Below, piece by piece: positions 1-12,759 of a DNA stretch of 64,000 nucleotides (position 1 is its first letter; every line of letters begins with the position of its first letter). The notes below the pieces were generated by a model. That model saw only the letters and a list, made by a program, of their open reading frames with translations. It was not told the origin of the DNA and ran no database searches. This DNA comes from Clavaria fumosa. Its lineage: Eukaryota > Basidiomycota > Agaricomycetes > Agaricales > Clavariaceae. The position numbers and the translations under genes are program-made. The DNA lies in NCBI GenBank assembly GCA_951802425.1, contig OX637797.1, forward strand, positions 1,860,001-1,924,000, given 5' to 3'.

Positions 1-275
1 CACCATGACCAGAGTGATTGGAAATAATACCCAATCACGAATCTGAGGATCCAGATACAGCGAGAGTCTAGGAAAAAGTTGTGTCAACTAAATCGCTGTG
101 AAGCAATTAAATATACAAACTCGTCGCTGGCCATCGTTGAGGACGAGGACGAGGAAGACAACGCTGACCGTCTCGCACTGCAGTAACCAAATCTGGCCAC
201 ACCGCCCGCGCCTGGACAACAGTCGACGCACCGCCGCAGTGGTTTCCCACATCACACACCTTCCACCTCTTCCAT

Positions 276-1201
276 ATGGACAACTCGCCAACCGCCTTGT
301 TCGACTCCTACGAGCAGGACTTCAAACAACTCATCGACTCCGTCCGGGGCAAGCTCGACGGGGAGGGCAAAGATGACCGTGGAGGTGAGCAACACCGCAA
401 GCCCTCTGAACGAGGCGCTTAGCAACGCCCCCGCACACAGAACAACGCAAGACCGCCCTGAGGCGGGCAGAGATGGAGCTCGATGAGGCAGACGAGATGG
501 TACGCCCATCCCGCGCCGTTTCCCACTCGTGCTGAAATGTTGTCCGCCCCCTCCAGGTCTCGCAGATGGAAATCGAGATCCAAGGTATCCCTCAGTCGCT
601 CCGGTCGCAATACCAAGCCCGCCTCAGGTCGTCTAAGAACGAGCTCACGCGGTTCAAGAAGTCGTGCAAAGACCTGTACAACCAGCTCTCCCGCTCCGAC
701 CTGCTGTCTTCCTCCGGCTTCGCCGGCGGGTTGTCGTCAACCTCCGATGAACCATATGGGCCTACCAGTGACCGAACGCGCCTGTTATCAGGTACGGCGC
801 TGCTCGAGGACGGTACTCGTCGGCTGCAAGATTCTCAGCGCATTGCGCTTGAGACTGAGTCACAGGGTGCTGAAATTCTGATGAATTTGCGCACCCAGAG
901 AGAACAAATCGAGAATGCGAGAGATACCGTACGTTGCATTTTGCCAATGTAGCGTCAGCAGTGACTTAATCACTTATTTCCTCCAGCTCCGGACAGCTGA
1001 TACTTCAATAGATCGAGCCAGCGGGACATTAAAAAAGATGATTAGGCGGTAGGTACCTACTTAAAACCTGTTCACGGCGCACATGCTAATGAAGGATCCG
1101 CTTGTCCTAGCATGTACCAGCAACGTGTAGTTACGGCTGCCATTATTGTCGTTCTGATCCTGCTTATTGGGTTCATTTTATGGGCAAAATTTCGACGTTG
1201 A
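276..1201 (+). CDS. VTI1: Vti1-family v-SNARE (Qb SNARE)
   Basis: SNARE that pairs with Golgi, endosomal and vacuolar t-SNAREs to drive membrane fusion; it is tail-anchored and faces the cytosol. The spliced protein is about 220 residues and begins MDNSPTALFDSYEQDF, the usual Vti1 start. An N-terminal three-helix region (residues about 1-100) contains EIEIQGIPQSLRSQYQARL. The SNARE heptad region includes LMNLRTQREQIENARDT, with its central Gln. A C-terminal membrane segment (VVTAAIIVVLILLIGFILW) is followed by KFRR and the stop. At least four introns: the first exon ends after GGAG at about 390, and the exon ending DEADEM joins to VSQMEIE. Length and tail anchor match the family, so I am confident. 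Confidence 0.93.
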
Positions 1202-1412
1202 ATATTCGTTCCACTGCATCGCACGGGATTTTTATACGCCTTCGCTCTATTTATATGGGATCGCTTACTTTAGCCTGAATTTATGTCGAGTGATTCTGGG
1301 TGAATGACACGGCAGTCACAGAAATGAAGAGCCAGCCCACAAATATACATTAATGAAACTACCAAAACAGAGAAGGTTGACACATGAAGGATATAGGGAC
1401 TTCGGGACATTC

Positions 1413-2936
1413 CTATCTCCCAGGCGGAACATACGTCGGAGGGAACTTATCATCGTAGTTTGGCGGGTAGGGGATGGGATCGTCCGAATGGTATACGGGC
1501 AAGGTTTGATGCGAGGCGTTCTGATGCAACGGGTCGAAATAGTGCGGGTAGACCTCTTGAGGGGAAGGTGGACCGGCGTAGTATTCTCTGCTCGTGGGGG
1601 GATATGATTCGAAATAATTGTTTTTGATCTCTGGAAGAGTCGGCTGGTTTGCCTGTTCGAAATCGCTGACTTTGATCCCCGGAAGAGTCGGCTGCGGCCC
1701 ACCGAGTTGGTGCTTTGTCTGCTGAGCAGCGCGGTTTGCAGTGCGGCGCTTGATGGCCAGGTCGATCCGCTGAGAGGGGCTAAGTAAGGCTCGTAAGACA
1801 ACTAGTGAGAGGCATGGCATACCACATCAACTCTGTGACAGACGTATTCCTGCGAGGCGGCATATAAGTGAGTGGTGATAGGAAATTAGGGTGGGACGCA
1901 TACCTTGAGGTTGCCTTGTATTTTACAAAGCACCGGTGGGTACAGAATTGACGCGATAATGAGAAGCATTAGGGAACCGGCAAAAACAAGGACGGTGAAG
2001 AAGGTCGTCACGGTCAAAACGTTCAAGGAGATACTGTTGCCGCGGAAATATCTTGGAACATCCCACCATGGTCCTGCTTCCCGTTTCTTTGACAAATAGA
2101 TTGCGTATAGTGTCAGAGCATTGATAGCTTGGCGAGGGCCATCAGCCAGGAGAAGGCGCTTCCACGCTAGCAGAAAGGAAAACGTCATTTGTCGCCGTAG
2201 GAAAGAGGAAGTTGTTGACGTACTCTTGAAGGCGAAGAAGACGAAGAGGATTACATCGTCCTGCCACTCTGACGTTTTCCCATCGGATACTCTGCTGATA
2301 TACTGAAAGAAGCAGAAGTAGTCGTAGTCACCTGGAAGAATTGCATTAGAGGATGGGGACGCGCGTAATGTGACTGCTTACGAAGGGAGTAGTAATTGTG
2401 CGCCATGACGTTGGTGAATGCGTAAGAGATGTCTTGACTTTTTATGATCCTGTGTGTTTTCCGGGACTCGTATGCAAGCTAAGAGAAGGTCAGATTTGCG
2501 GTTTGGATCCTGAGAGAAGACCTTGCCAGTAAAAAGGAGAAACCGATACAGCTTATGAACAGAGGCCTCGTGACTTTGAAAGGAACGGCAATGCAGCCAT
2601 CCTTGCCACAGCGGTCGATAATTTCTGTCGATAAACCACCTCCGGCCACCAACATTGTCACGGCCGTGAAAATATCAGACACATAGACGAGGAAATCTTT
2701 GAGCACTACGAGGTAAAGCCATAGGTATCTAAGATAGCATGAGAGCGAGATGCTGGAGCCAAAGACAAAACGGACGTACTTGATGCGAGTGGCAAAGCTC
2801 TCGTCCTTGTAGTCATGGACATCCACGAAGTAAAACTTCCCAAAAAATTAGTTAGGATGGGCAGTCAGAATGTTTAAGACAACGATACCTTATGATCTGA
2901 GACAACCTCTCGCTTCCAGCTGCCGCCTCCACACAT
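1413..2936 (-). CDS. Kch1/Prm6-like fungal potassium-transport membrane protein
   Basis: Fungal plasma-membrane protein of the Kch1/Prm6 family, which supports low-affinity K+ uptake linked to calcium signalling in yeast. The start at 2936 gives MCGGGSWKREVVSDHK, spliced to FYFVDVHDYKD, the conserved family N-terminus. Later conserved blocks are FLVYVSDIFTAVTMLV, RCGKDGCIAVPFK, FNVLTV-like SLNVLTVTTFFTVLVFAG, and CKIQGNLK next to the last intron. Several hydrophobic segments are evident (about 2650-2720, 2520-2580, 1930-2000). The C-terminal tail (about 1413-1780) is hydrophilic and rich in Pro and Tyr, with a repeated PTLPGIK/PTLPEIK element, and is probably cytosolic. Transcribed divergently from DRG1. 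Family assignment is from sequence pattern; transport by this copy is inferred. Confidence 0.85.
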
Positions 2937-2950
2937 GATTCTTGTTTATA

Positions 2951-2985
2951 AAAGAGGGGGGGGGGGAGAGAGGGAGAGAGAGGAG
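2951..2985. repeat. Purine-rich simple tract (G11 then GA-rich)
   Basis: An uninterrupted run of Gs followed by GAGAGAGGGAGAGAGAGG lies about 15 bases upstream of the KCH1-like start codon. On that gene's strand it reads as a CT-rich leader, common in fungal core promoters. Confidence 0.8.
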
Positions 2986-3421
2986 CGAATGATTGGAAGG
3001 AGGCTGACGTGGGCAGAGATCCCGAACGCTCGCGTGTCGGAACCAGCCAGTAATAAAAGCGAACGGAGGTATTGTTGGAGTACGAGCAAACGAACGAGCA
3101 GAGAGACTGACTTCTCAAACGAATGTGAGGGAAACGATCCCTGGTGAGGCTGATGCAAATGAGCGGAGGGCAACTGTGACGGTTTTCTTCTTGGTGGTTG
3201 CCAGGTGTCACAGTCACACTAGTGTACCATGTACGCCGTTGGTCACTTTTTTGACCCTCCCCACGGCAATGGCACGGCGAGACCAGCAGGTCTGAACACA
3301 TCTGCTGCATTGGCTGGATCTAGTGATTTAGATTCTAGTCTTAATTCAATGGTGCTCTGCTGCAATAAATAAATCTTGCCATGGTATAGTCTAGACGGAC
3401 TGGTATATCATGTGACTCCGC

Positions 3422-3427
3422 CACGTG
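3422..3427. promoter_or_regulatory. CACGTG box upstream of DRG1
   Basis: CACGTGAC, 55 bases before the DRG1 ATG. This is the core bound by Cbf1-like bHLH factors; binding is inferred. Confidence 0.45.
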
Positions 3428-3482
3428 ACAACCAGCCTTCCATCTTCCGAAGTTCCATTGCGCGCCGGAGGCTTTAGAGAAA

Positions 3483-5345
3483 ATGACGACCTTGCAGAAG
3501 ATAAAGGTATGTTGAAAAATTCTGCGCTATTGTTCTGACTGCATCTTGGTTAGGAAGTCGAAGATGAAATGGTGAGCCGAAATTTCATTAGGCAAACCAT
3601 GACATGCACACTCACATTCCTTCTAAAGGCGAGGAGTACAGCACGACCCTTCCTGTATAACCGTCAATTTCTAATGTGCAAAAAGCCCAGAAGAACAAAG
3701 CAACGAGCTACCATTTGGGCCAGCTGAAGGCGAAGCTCGCCAAGCTCAGACGCGAGCTCATCGCGCCCACTGGGGCTTCTGGAGGGGGTGGTGGTCTGGG
3801 TTTCGACGTCGCTCGGACGGGCATTGCTTCAGTCGGAGTGTGTCCAATTGACCTATTTTTAGTTTCTCTCATTGATTGATCTGCCGCAGTTTGTCGGGTT
3901 CCCCTCCGTCGGAAAGGTATACTCGTGCTCGATTTTCTTCCCGTTGCTGGAGATCTAACTATAGAGCAGTCCACTTTAATGTCAAAACTTACCGGGACCC
4001 ACTCCGAGGTGTCGGCGATTGACTTCACTACCTTGACTACTATCCCAGGTACTTTGAAAGTACATGGCGCTCCGATACAGATATTAGATCTGCGTAAGTC
4101 TCACATCGAGCAGCTTTTCCACGTCTTGAGACCAGTTTCCTAGCTGGTATCATCGAAGGGGCAAATGATAATCGAGGGAGGGGTCGACAGGGTGAGACTC
4201 TAATTATGTCATAACGATGTGGTGCTATACACTCATGTTCGGAAGTCATCGCCGGTACAAAACAGACACCCCCCACTCCAGCACGAATACACACGCTGAA
4301 TGATACCCACAACAGTCTCACGCACCTGCAACCTGATATTCATAATCCTGGATGTCCTCAAGCCCCTTGGCGACAAGAAAGTCATTGAATCGGAACTCGA
4401 AGCATTTGGTATCCGCCTCAACAAGAAACCGCCAGCCATCACCGTCCGGAAAAAGGATCGCGGTGGCATCGCCATCACGAACATAGTCCCGCTTACAAAC
4501 ATCGACCACGACGAAATCAAAGCAGTGTTAAGCGAATATAGGATCAGCAATGCGGATGTGACGATTCGAGAACCTGGCGCCACGGCCGATGACCTCGTAG
4601 ACGTCGTTGAAGGTAATCGGTACGTAGTCTGCAGGCCTTGACCGTTGTGCGTGCTCACGATTTACTGCTTCAGGGTCTACATACCTGCGATCTATGTACG
4701 CCGCATTCCGCATTGTGTACAGGCATCTGACGCTTTGCCTACATCCATTTGCAGGTACTGAATAAGGTGTGTAAGTCGAACTTCGTTTGCATCCTTCCTC
4801 CATCTCGCTTTCCAGATCGATGCAATATCGATAGAAGAACTCGACCTTCTGTACGTCCCACTACAGTCACCGCGAGATCACCCGATTTATATATATGTCC
4901 ATTGATGCGCAGATACAAAATCCCAAACAGCGTTCCCGTCTCCTCGAAAGAATGGATGAATATTGATGAATTGATCGAGAAAATGTGGGAGACGCTCGAT
5001 CTCGTGCGGGTGTATACCAAACCTCGCGGTTTGCCGCCAGACTATTCGCAGCCAGTCGTCCTCAAGCGTGGCAGGTGCACTGTGGACGACCTTTGCAGCT
5101 CTATCCACAAGGATATCGCTAAACAAATGAAGTAGTGCGTACCGTTCGTGCTCATCCAAAGTATTGGGCTGATCATACGACACGCAACATTAGTGCAGTT
5201 GTGTGGGGATGCAGCGCAAAACACTCTCGAGGGCAAAAAGTTGGGTTGGAACACGTCTTGGAAGACGAGGATGGTAATAGCTCTCTCACTTCGAACTCTA
5301 CATCGCGCTGACGAATTTCCAGTGGTGCATATCTCGAAGAAGTGA
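3483..5345 (+). CDS. DRG1: Developmentally regulated GTP-binding protein 1 (Rbg1/DRG1)
   Basis: Translation-associated GTPase of the Obg/DRG family that acts on ribosomes with a DFRP partner. About 365 residues after splicing. The N-terminus reads MTTLQKIK + EVEDEM + ART + [11 protein letters not shown], matching animal DRG1, but is assembled from exons of 24, 18 and 7 nt (3483-3506, 3554-3571, 3629-3635). The P-loop GFPSVGK sits on a 27-nt exon (3890-3916) and continues with ST on the next. Other motifs are FTTLTTIPG (switch I), DLPG (G3), NKID (G4) and the C-terminal TGS domain (about 5000-5345). It ends DEDVVHISKK. Its stop lies only 19 bases from the stop of convergent ALG8, so their 3' untranslated regions must overlap. 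Confidence 0.95.
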
Positions 5346-5364
5346 TATTTGTACACCAATTTCA

Positions 5365-7580
<2,216 letters not shown>

Positions 7581-7626
7581 TTTTTGAGTTCTGCACTTGG
7601 CAGCGAACCGCGACTTAGGGTAAGAT

Positions 7627-7632
7627 CACGTG
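7627..7632. promoter_or_regulatory. CACGTG box in the ALG8/VMA21 shared promoter
   Basis: Palindromic CACGTG 62 bases before the VMA21 ATG and 46 bases upstream of the ALG8 ATG. It could serve both genes. Confidence 0.4.
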
Positions 7633-7694
7633 CTGCTATTCACTCTGCAATTTGCCTTGTGCTGGAGCGAGTTACTAGTAGCCTTCACTTGAAC

Positions 7695-8115
7695 ATGGGC
7701 GACGCCACAGCTGCAGCGCGGCCCGTAGCCAAAGCGGCCGACGGGTACAATAAGCCTCAGCTTATTCTCTTCCAACAGCTTACTCCAATTATTCATTCAG
7801 GGCTGTTCTCCAGAAGCTCTTAATATTCTCTGTCTCCCTGGCCGTCGTTCCGATCGCGTCGTTCTTCTTGAGCCGAGATCACATATGGAATGGCGAGTCC
7901 GCATGCCACAATTTCTGATTGTTCTCCTTCTCTTTTCGAAAACGTCTGATTGGAACGCTATTCCAACAGGAAATGCGAACTACGCGGCGATAACGGCCGT
8001 CCTTGCGGCAAACGGCGTTCTTTTCGCATACATCGCCGTCTCCGTCTCAGAGGACCGTCAAAGTTCCGTTGTCCCTGGTACAACTACCCTGGACGAGACA
8101 AGGAAGGAGCGGTAG
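7695..8115 (+). CDS. VMA21: V-ATPase assembly factor Vma21
   Basis: Small ER-membrane chaperone that escorts assembly of the V-ATPase Vo sector. Three exons (7695-7744, 7801-7892, 7970-8115) give exactly 96 codons including the stop. Helix 1 is KLLIFSVSLAVVPIASFF and helix 2 is ITAVLAANGVLFAYIAVSV, linked by SRDHIWNGNANYAA; the WNGN loop is typical of the family. The frame only closes if intron 2 (7893-7969) uses a GC donor (G|GCGAGT). The basic C-terminus, ETRKER, lacks an obvious KKXX-type ER retrieval signal. Length fits the family. Confidence 0.9.
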
Positions 8116-8527
8116 TTGCGGACCGAGCGGATTGCACCCCAGGCGTGGGCGAGTTATGGAAAACAAATGTCTCCTTTGCCTCTACTCAGTAGTCTACTAT
8201 CTGACAAATTTTTTCAAAAGATTAAAAATCGCTACACGTACATTCCGTTTAACAGACAATCAGGGGCCACCTGCCCCAGAATAATGACAGTAAGCATAGC
8301 TCTACGGCCATCATCCTGCAGAAATTTGTATATACCAGTGCTAAATTGTATTAGTCGCTTGTTATGTCAAAAATCCATTTGAAGCAGGAAAATGTCTCAA
8401 AGCAAATCCTTTTCCTCAGGGAGAAGTCAAACAGCATAGCCCCACTGAATCTCTATCGATCCCTTAGGCGCTGGTTCGACGTCCTAGATGAGCAAGATCA
8501 TGGTCAAAATGGAGGCCTAACCATGGG
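8116..8527. other. Intergenic region after VMA21
   Basis: No supported gene. It is the convergent 3' flank of VMA21 and of the Ser-rich gene. Overlapping short frames have no recognisable domain. Confidence 0.65.
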
Positions 8528-10078
8528 TCACGAAATGGAGCTGGCACGCACTGTGTCACAGCGTACGTAGTACTCTGATTCGGCATATTCATCGCTTGAC
8601 ATGTCGAGCGATGACAACGGCGTCCTCCGGGCATTGTTTAGCACCATTGGATTCATAGACCTTCCAGAGCTGAGATCACTTGCGGTCGCCCGATGCGACC
8701 TGGCCGCGGCAGGAGTGTGTGGCTTTCCAGAAATCAAGTTTGAGGCCGAGGCAATCGCTCGAAGTGGTGGCTGGATGTGTGTCGGAAAGCCCGACCGCGG
8801 TGCAGCAGCAGCAGCAGCGGTGGAGTTCTCCTTTAACGGTGACGTCAGAGGTTGCTGGCGGGGATGGTTGTACGACTTCAGGTCTGCAGCCGAGGGAAAG
8901 CGAGGGGTCAGCGGTGTGCGCAACGGTGATGTTTCCGGTGTCGAGGCGTTCGGGGATGGCCGAGTTGAGTAAGAGTTGGAGAGCAGTCGCGACGAGGTCA
9001 CGCTGATCGTGAGCGGCGGAGGCGTTGGGAAGAGCGACAGCGGGAAGAGCGTCTCCTCGCCCTCGAGGTCGATCCACGAGTCCGAGCTGCGGTTTGACGA
9101 CGATGGCGTCAGCTCATGCGTGAGCGTCGAGCATGACGAGTTGGAGCTGCCGTCGCGCAGGTATGGTAGCAGCGAGGGCATGTCGAGCCTGGCGCTTGTG
9201 CGGTGGTGATGCGTGCTGAGCTCGCTCGCAACAATATCTCCGCCTGCCGCGGAGAGCGTGGGGTCATGCGATGTGCGGACGGACGGGATTGAACCGGAGC
9301 GGTTGCGTCTCAGCATCGACTGCTCGTGGCCCACGGTCATGCGACGTCGCTGTGTCTTCACTTCGCGATGGGTGTCATCAAGCGTGCACGACTCGAGCTC
9401 CTCCTGCACGTCCTCCAACTCGATCTGCCACATTGTCAGCTCAGGCATGCTGCGCTTCGCCTTGAGCGCGGCGGACAGTGACCGGACGTGTGTCGCATCC
9501 GGTGACATTGTTATGAGAGAGGCCCCCGGGTTCTCCTGGAACGGCGATCCCGAGTAGTCTTGAAGTGGCGATGCCCCGTCCAGATACACGTTTGACTGGC
9601 GGTCACTGCTGCGGGACTGGCTGCTCAACCGGTTCACATGACCATGGCTCGTCGAGGCACGGCTCGACCGCCTGCTGTACACGCTGCCAGCGTCATCTTC
9701 CCGTGTCGGAGAGGCCATCACAGGTTTCACGTCTTCCCGTGGCAGAGACGCACGATGAGCACTCGCCGTCGTCGCATGCGCCGCTGTAGTGGTCACAGTA
9801 ACAGTCGCACCTCTACGGAGGGCACTCATGCGCCTCGGCTCAACCAGCGCGGGGTCCGCCGAGCTCGGCAGGCCGCCCGAGGCCGTCTGATGCGTCGTCA
9901 CTGGTACAGGGGCGGCGCTGCTGCTGAACGGGTCGAGCTCGAAGAAGCTCGCACGCGACGAATCATCGCCGGGCACATACGAGTACACAGGCGCATTCTT
10001 TGACTCGGGCGAGAGGCGGGACTTGGCGTCGCGCTTCCGTCCCCAAGGTGAGTTGCGCAGGAATGAGACCGACTTCAT
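8528..10078 (-). CDS. Uncharacterised Ser/Thr/Pro-rich low-complexity protein
   Basis: I do not recognise a family. The largest exon encodes about 516 residues from the first ATG, MKSVSFLRNSPWGRKRDAK. The frame stays open upstream to an AG acceptor near 10172, so the true start probably lies in an upstream exon. It is rich in Ser, Thr, Pro, Ala and Arg, has no membrane segment, and contains many RRxS/RxxS contexts (for example RRMSALRRGATVTVTT, QRRRMTVGHE), which suggests a phosphoregulated disordered protein. A polyalanine run (ENSTAAAAAAPRSG) is coded by GCT/GCC codons. It ends YYVRCDTVRASSIS. Length, single frame and codon use support a real gene; function is unknown. Confidence 0.6.
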   Translation of the reverse strand: MKSVSFLRNSPWGRKRDAKSRLSPESKNAPVYSYVPGDDSSRASFFELDPFSSSAAPVPVTTHQTASGGLPSSADPALVEPRRMSALRRGATVTVTTTAAHATTASAHRASLPREDVKPVMASPTREDDAGSVYSRRSSRASTSHGHVNRLSSQSRSSDRQSNVYLDGASPLQDYSGSPFQENPGASLITMSPDATHVRSLSAALKAKRSMPELTMWQIELEDVQEELESCTLDDTHREVKTQRRRMTVGHEQSMLRRNRSGSIPSVRTSHDPTLSAAGGDIVASELSTHHHRTSARLDMPSLLPYLRDGSSNSSCSTLTHELTPSSSNRSSDSWIDLEGEETLFPLSLFPTPPPLTISVTSSRLLSNSYSTRPSPNASTPETSPLRTPLTPRFPSAADLKSYNHPRQQPLTSPLKENSTAAAAAAPRSGFPTHIQPPLRAIASASNLISGKPHTPAAARSHRATASDLSSGRSMNPMVLNNARRTPLSSLDMSSDEYAESEYYVRCDTVRASSIS

Positions 10079-10998
10079 TGGCGATGAAGGGTGGGGAGGA
10101 GCTGTGGGGGCCTTGACAATACGGCTGTAGCACTCGGTAATATTGCAGACGCGGTGTCTATGTCCAAGCAAGCTGGGAAAAGTGATCGAAGAGAAATTCT
10201 ATCAGGGTTGATGCCGTTTATCCGAAAAAAATAGGGGAAGAGAAGGAAAGGCGACTAACATGGCAATGACAATTTGCTTGCCGTCTGCACGACGTCTACA
10301 ATGCGAATGGAGGAGACACTGATGAACAGACGGTTGTTCACAGGATAAGGCCTGACAGGGTTCAGCCTTGATGGACAACCGTCCTCATGGCGGTGGGCAA
10401 AGACACACGTCAGGAGCTTCTGGAAATTTGAGTGATTTCATCAGGGATGGCGTATCGTGTCAAGCCTAATCAACTTTATTGCCGGAATATTTCAACGTTG
10501 GCTTATAACGTTAGCGGCCCGAGACATGTGCACTTTGGACAAGGGGAGAGGAGACAGTGCCTTAGCGGTACCGGTGTCCTAGCGCTCCGTCTATCGAAAA
10601 AGGCGGTTGAACAGTTATCACCGAACCTAGTTCAAGCCATTATCGGAGAAGTCGTTCCTGCGCTGTGCTTTGAGCGGCGGTTGTGACAAGCCCTGAGAGG
10701 ATGGATCCGAGATGGAGATAGTTGCCAAAGTTCCATCAACCGTGCCGCGACCACTGATCTCGCTGCCCGGCTGCAGTACAGTACAGTGCGCTACGACGAT
10801 CCCTCAAAACGGGTAAGACATCATTAATCATTGTTTGGAAATTCAATCACATTGGGCTTGTAAATAATGACAGAATTACATGTCCGGACTACAAAGCACA
10901 ATCTAGAGGTAAAAGGGGGGATGAGCTTAAATTATAGCAATGTGTCATGGCGATGGTGCCATCGCTGATGCAGTATGGGTCGTGACTCGAACAAGATT
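10079..10998. other. Region upstream of the Ser-rich gene and downstream of RNR2
   Basis: Probably contains the missing 5' exon or exons of the Ser-rich gene. On the minus strand a frame across about 10262-10430 reads LNPVRPYPVNNRLFISVSSIRIVDVV without stops and precedes a GTTAGT donor-like site, but it has no ATG and its phase does not join cleanly. A CAGTACAGTACAGT repeat lies at 10774-10787. Nothing else is supported. Confidence 0.5.
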
Positions 10999-12526
10999 TC
11001 AAAAATCCTCATCAAGCGAACTGTCAAATGGCAATTTCGCATTAGGCATTCGAATTGATGAACAACAGTTGAATGACGTACAAAGTCTTGCTCGATGTAC
11101 TCGATGTGGTCGTAGCGCTGGAGTGATTGACGTTGGCTTTCGAGTAGTCTGACACGCGTTTCTCGAAGAAGTTAGTCTTGCCCTGGAGTGAGATCATATC
11201 CATGAAGTCGAATGGGTTCGTAGACTTGTAAATCTTCTCATTGCCGAGAGCAATTAGCAACCGGTCAGCGACGAATTCAATGTACTGGCACATTAGTTTG
11301 GCGTTCATGCCGATGAGACTAACAGGCAGAGCATCTGATAGCATACGTTAGACGTCATCAGAATGACCAATCTCAGCTGACACACCAGACAAGAACTCTT
11401 GCTCGATCTCAACAGCCTCTTTGATGATATTCTTGACGACGTCGTTGTGAGGTCGGCGTTTAAGATGGCTGAACAACAGGCAAGCGAAGTCGGTGTGCAT
11501 GCCTTCGTCTCGGCTGATGAGCTCATTGGAAAATGTTAAGCCGGGCATGAGACCGCGCTTCTTCAGCCAAAAAATGGCCGCGAAAGAACCGGAGAAGAAG
11601 ATCCCCTCAACCGCAGCAAAAGCGATGAGGCGCTCAGCAAACGAAGTCTTCTTGTCCGAAATCCAGCGAAGAGCCCATTCTGCTTTGCGTTTGACACAGG
11701 GGATGGTCTCGACAGCGTCGAAAAGGTATTCACGTTCAGCAGGGTCTTTAATGTAAGTATCAATGAGAAGCGAGTAGGTCTCGGAGTGAATGTTCTCCAT
11801 CATGATTTGAAAACCGTAGAAGCAGCGAGCCTCTGCGGCTTGGACCTCATTCGAGAAGCGCTCGACGAGGTTCTCGTTGACGATACCATCAGAGGCTGCA
11901 AAGAAAGCGAGGACATGAGAGATGAAATGACGCTCGTTGTCGTTGAGGCGGTTCTTCCAGTCATGTAAGTCCTTTGAGAGGTCCATCTCCTCTGCAGTCC
12001 AAAATGAGGCTTCGGCCTTCTTGTACATTTGCCATATCTAGACAGCAGTCGGCTGCGGTTCGATCAAAGAACCGAGTCTACAACACACCTCACGATACTG
12101 GATTGGAAAGAGGACAAAACGACGTTTCGACTCTTTAAGAAGTGGTTCCTCGCCTGAGGTGGCGTCGTCAGTCAGTCACAGAGGGTGTATGACGAAAATA
12201 GCTAGATGCTCACTCTCCGGCAGGTCGACCTCACCGACATACTTGGCCCTAAGTTCATCAAGTGATTCTTCCCGTTCCGTTTGTTCCGCGTCGGTCTCGG
12301 TATCGGAGATGTCTGGTAATTCAGTTGCACAGGTATTTATGGATTCGAGAGAGGCGCCCATGACGAGCTTTGTCGGGCTAGCCAAGGAGATAGAAGCCAT
12401 GGCAGCGGCGGCCTAGAAGAGTTCAGTCAGTCGAAAATAGAACAAGCGTCGGTAATGTGTCCGTACCTTCTTGCTCGGGGTTGCCATAATAGGAGGAGGT
12501 TGGGAGAGAACAGCGACGGAGACCAT
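10999..12526 (-). CDS. RNR2: Ribonucleoside-diphosphate reductase small subunit (R2)
   Basis: Class I R2 subunit, which carries the di-iron/tyrosyl radical that makes dNTPs with the large R1 subunit. The start at 12526 gives [20 protein letters not shown], then an intron, then [12 protein letters not shown]. Conserved blocks are [17 protein letters not shown], the intron-split YRE + [59 protein letters not shown], and [14 protein letters not shown] with the iron ligands. Near the end comes [21 protein letters not shown]. The conserved R1-docking tail FSLDEDF is completed by a 22-nt last exon (10999-11020). The protein is complete, about 410 residues. The upstream region has an ACGCGT (MCB) element, consistent with cell-cycle control. 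Confidence 0.96.
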
Positions 12527-12691
12527 GACTTAGAGTGGAGTTAGAGGGCTTGAAAGCGGGTTTGAAGACGGGGTCGGGGAAGAGTCTGAATAGAGACAGG
12601 CCGTATAAAAGGGACGGAGGTGTATTCGACTATTTGGACTTTTTCAACTAAGCGGAAAAAAAGTCGCGTAAGAAAGGAAAAGTGGAGCGCG

Positions 12692-12697
12692 ACGCGT
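12692..12697. promoter_or_regulatory. MCB (ACGCGT) element upstream of RNR2
   Basis: ACGCGT, 165 bases upstream of the RNR2 start. MBF-type factors drive ribonucleotide reductase genes at G1/S through this hexamer in yeasts; the role here is inferred. Confidence 0.5.
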
Positions 12698-12720
12698 CGT
12701 GACTCAGCAACACGTGACAA

Positions 12721-12759
12721 ATTAGGTAATGGATTAGGTAATAGGATGAATTAGGTAAT
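12721..12759. repeat. Three direct copies of ATTAGGTAAT
   Basis: Exact copies at 12721-12730, 12733-12742 and 12750-12759, about 200-235 bases upstream of RNR2. Spacing is uneven (2 and 7 bases), more like clustered binding sites than slippage. Confidence 0.75.

Larger units (their letters stand above)
2937..3482. other. Divergent intergenic region between KCH1-like gene and DRG1
   Basis: No supported gene. It holds the purine tract next to the KCH1-like start and a CACGTG box at 3422-3427, 55 bases before the DRG1 start. Short open frames here show no family resemblance. Confidence 0.7.

Noticed and set aside
9000..9900. Plus-strand frames across the Ser-rich gene
   Set aside because: Antisense shadows of a Ser/Arg-rich coding region; no conserved motif.
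10079..10171. Start of the Ser-rich protein at 10171
   Set aside because: The codon there is TTG, not ATG. The open frame simply reaches an intron acceptor, so I report the first ATG and flag the missing exon.
12601..12620. TATA box (TATAAAA) for RNR2
   Set aside because: The TATAAAA reads on the plus strand and is not placed for the minus-strand gene; evidence for use is weak.
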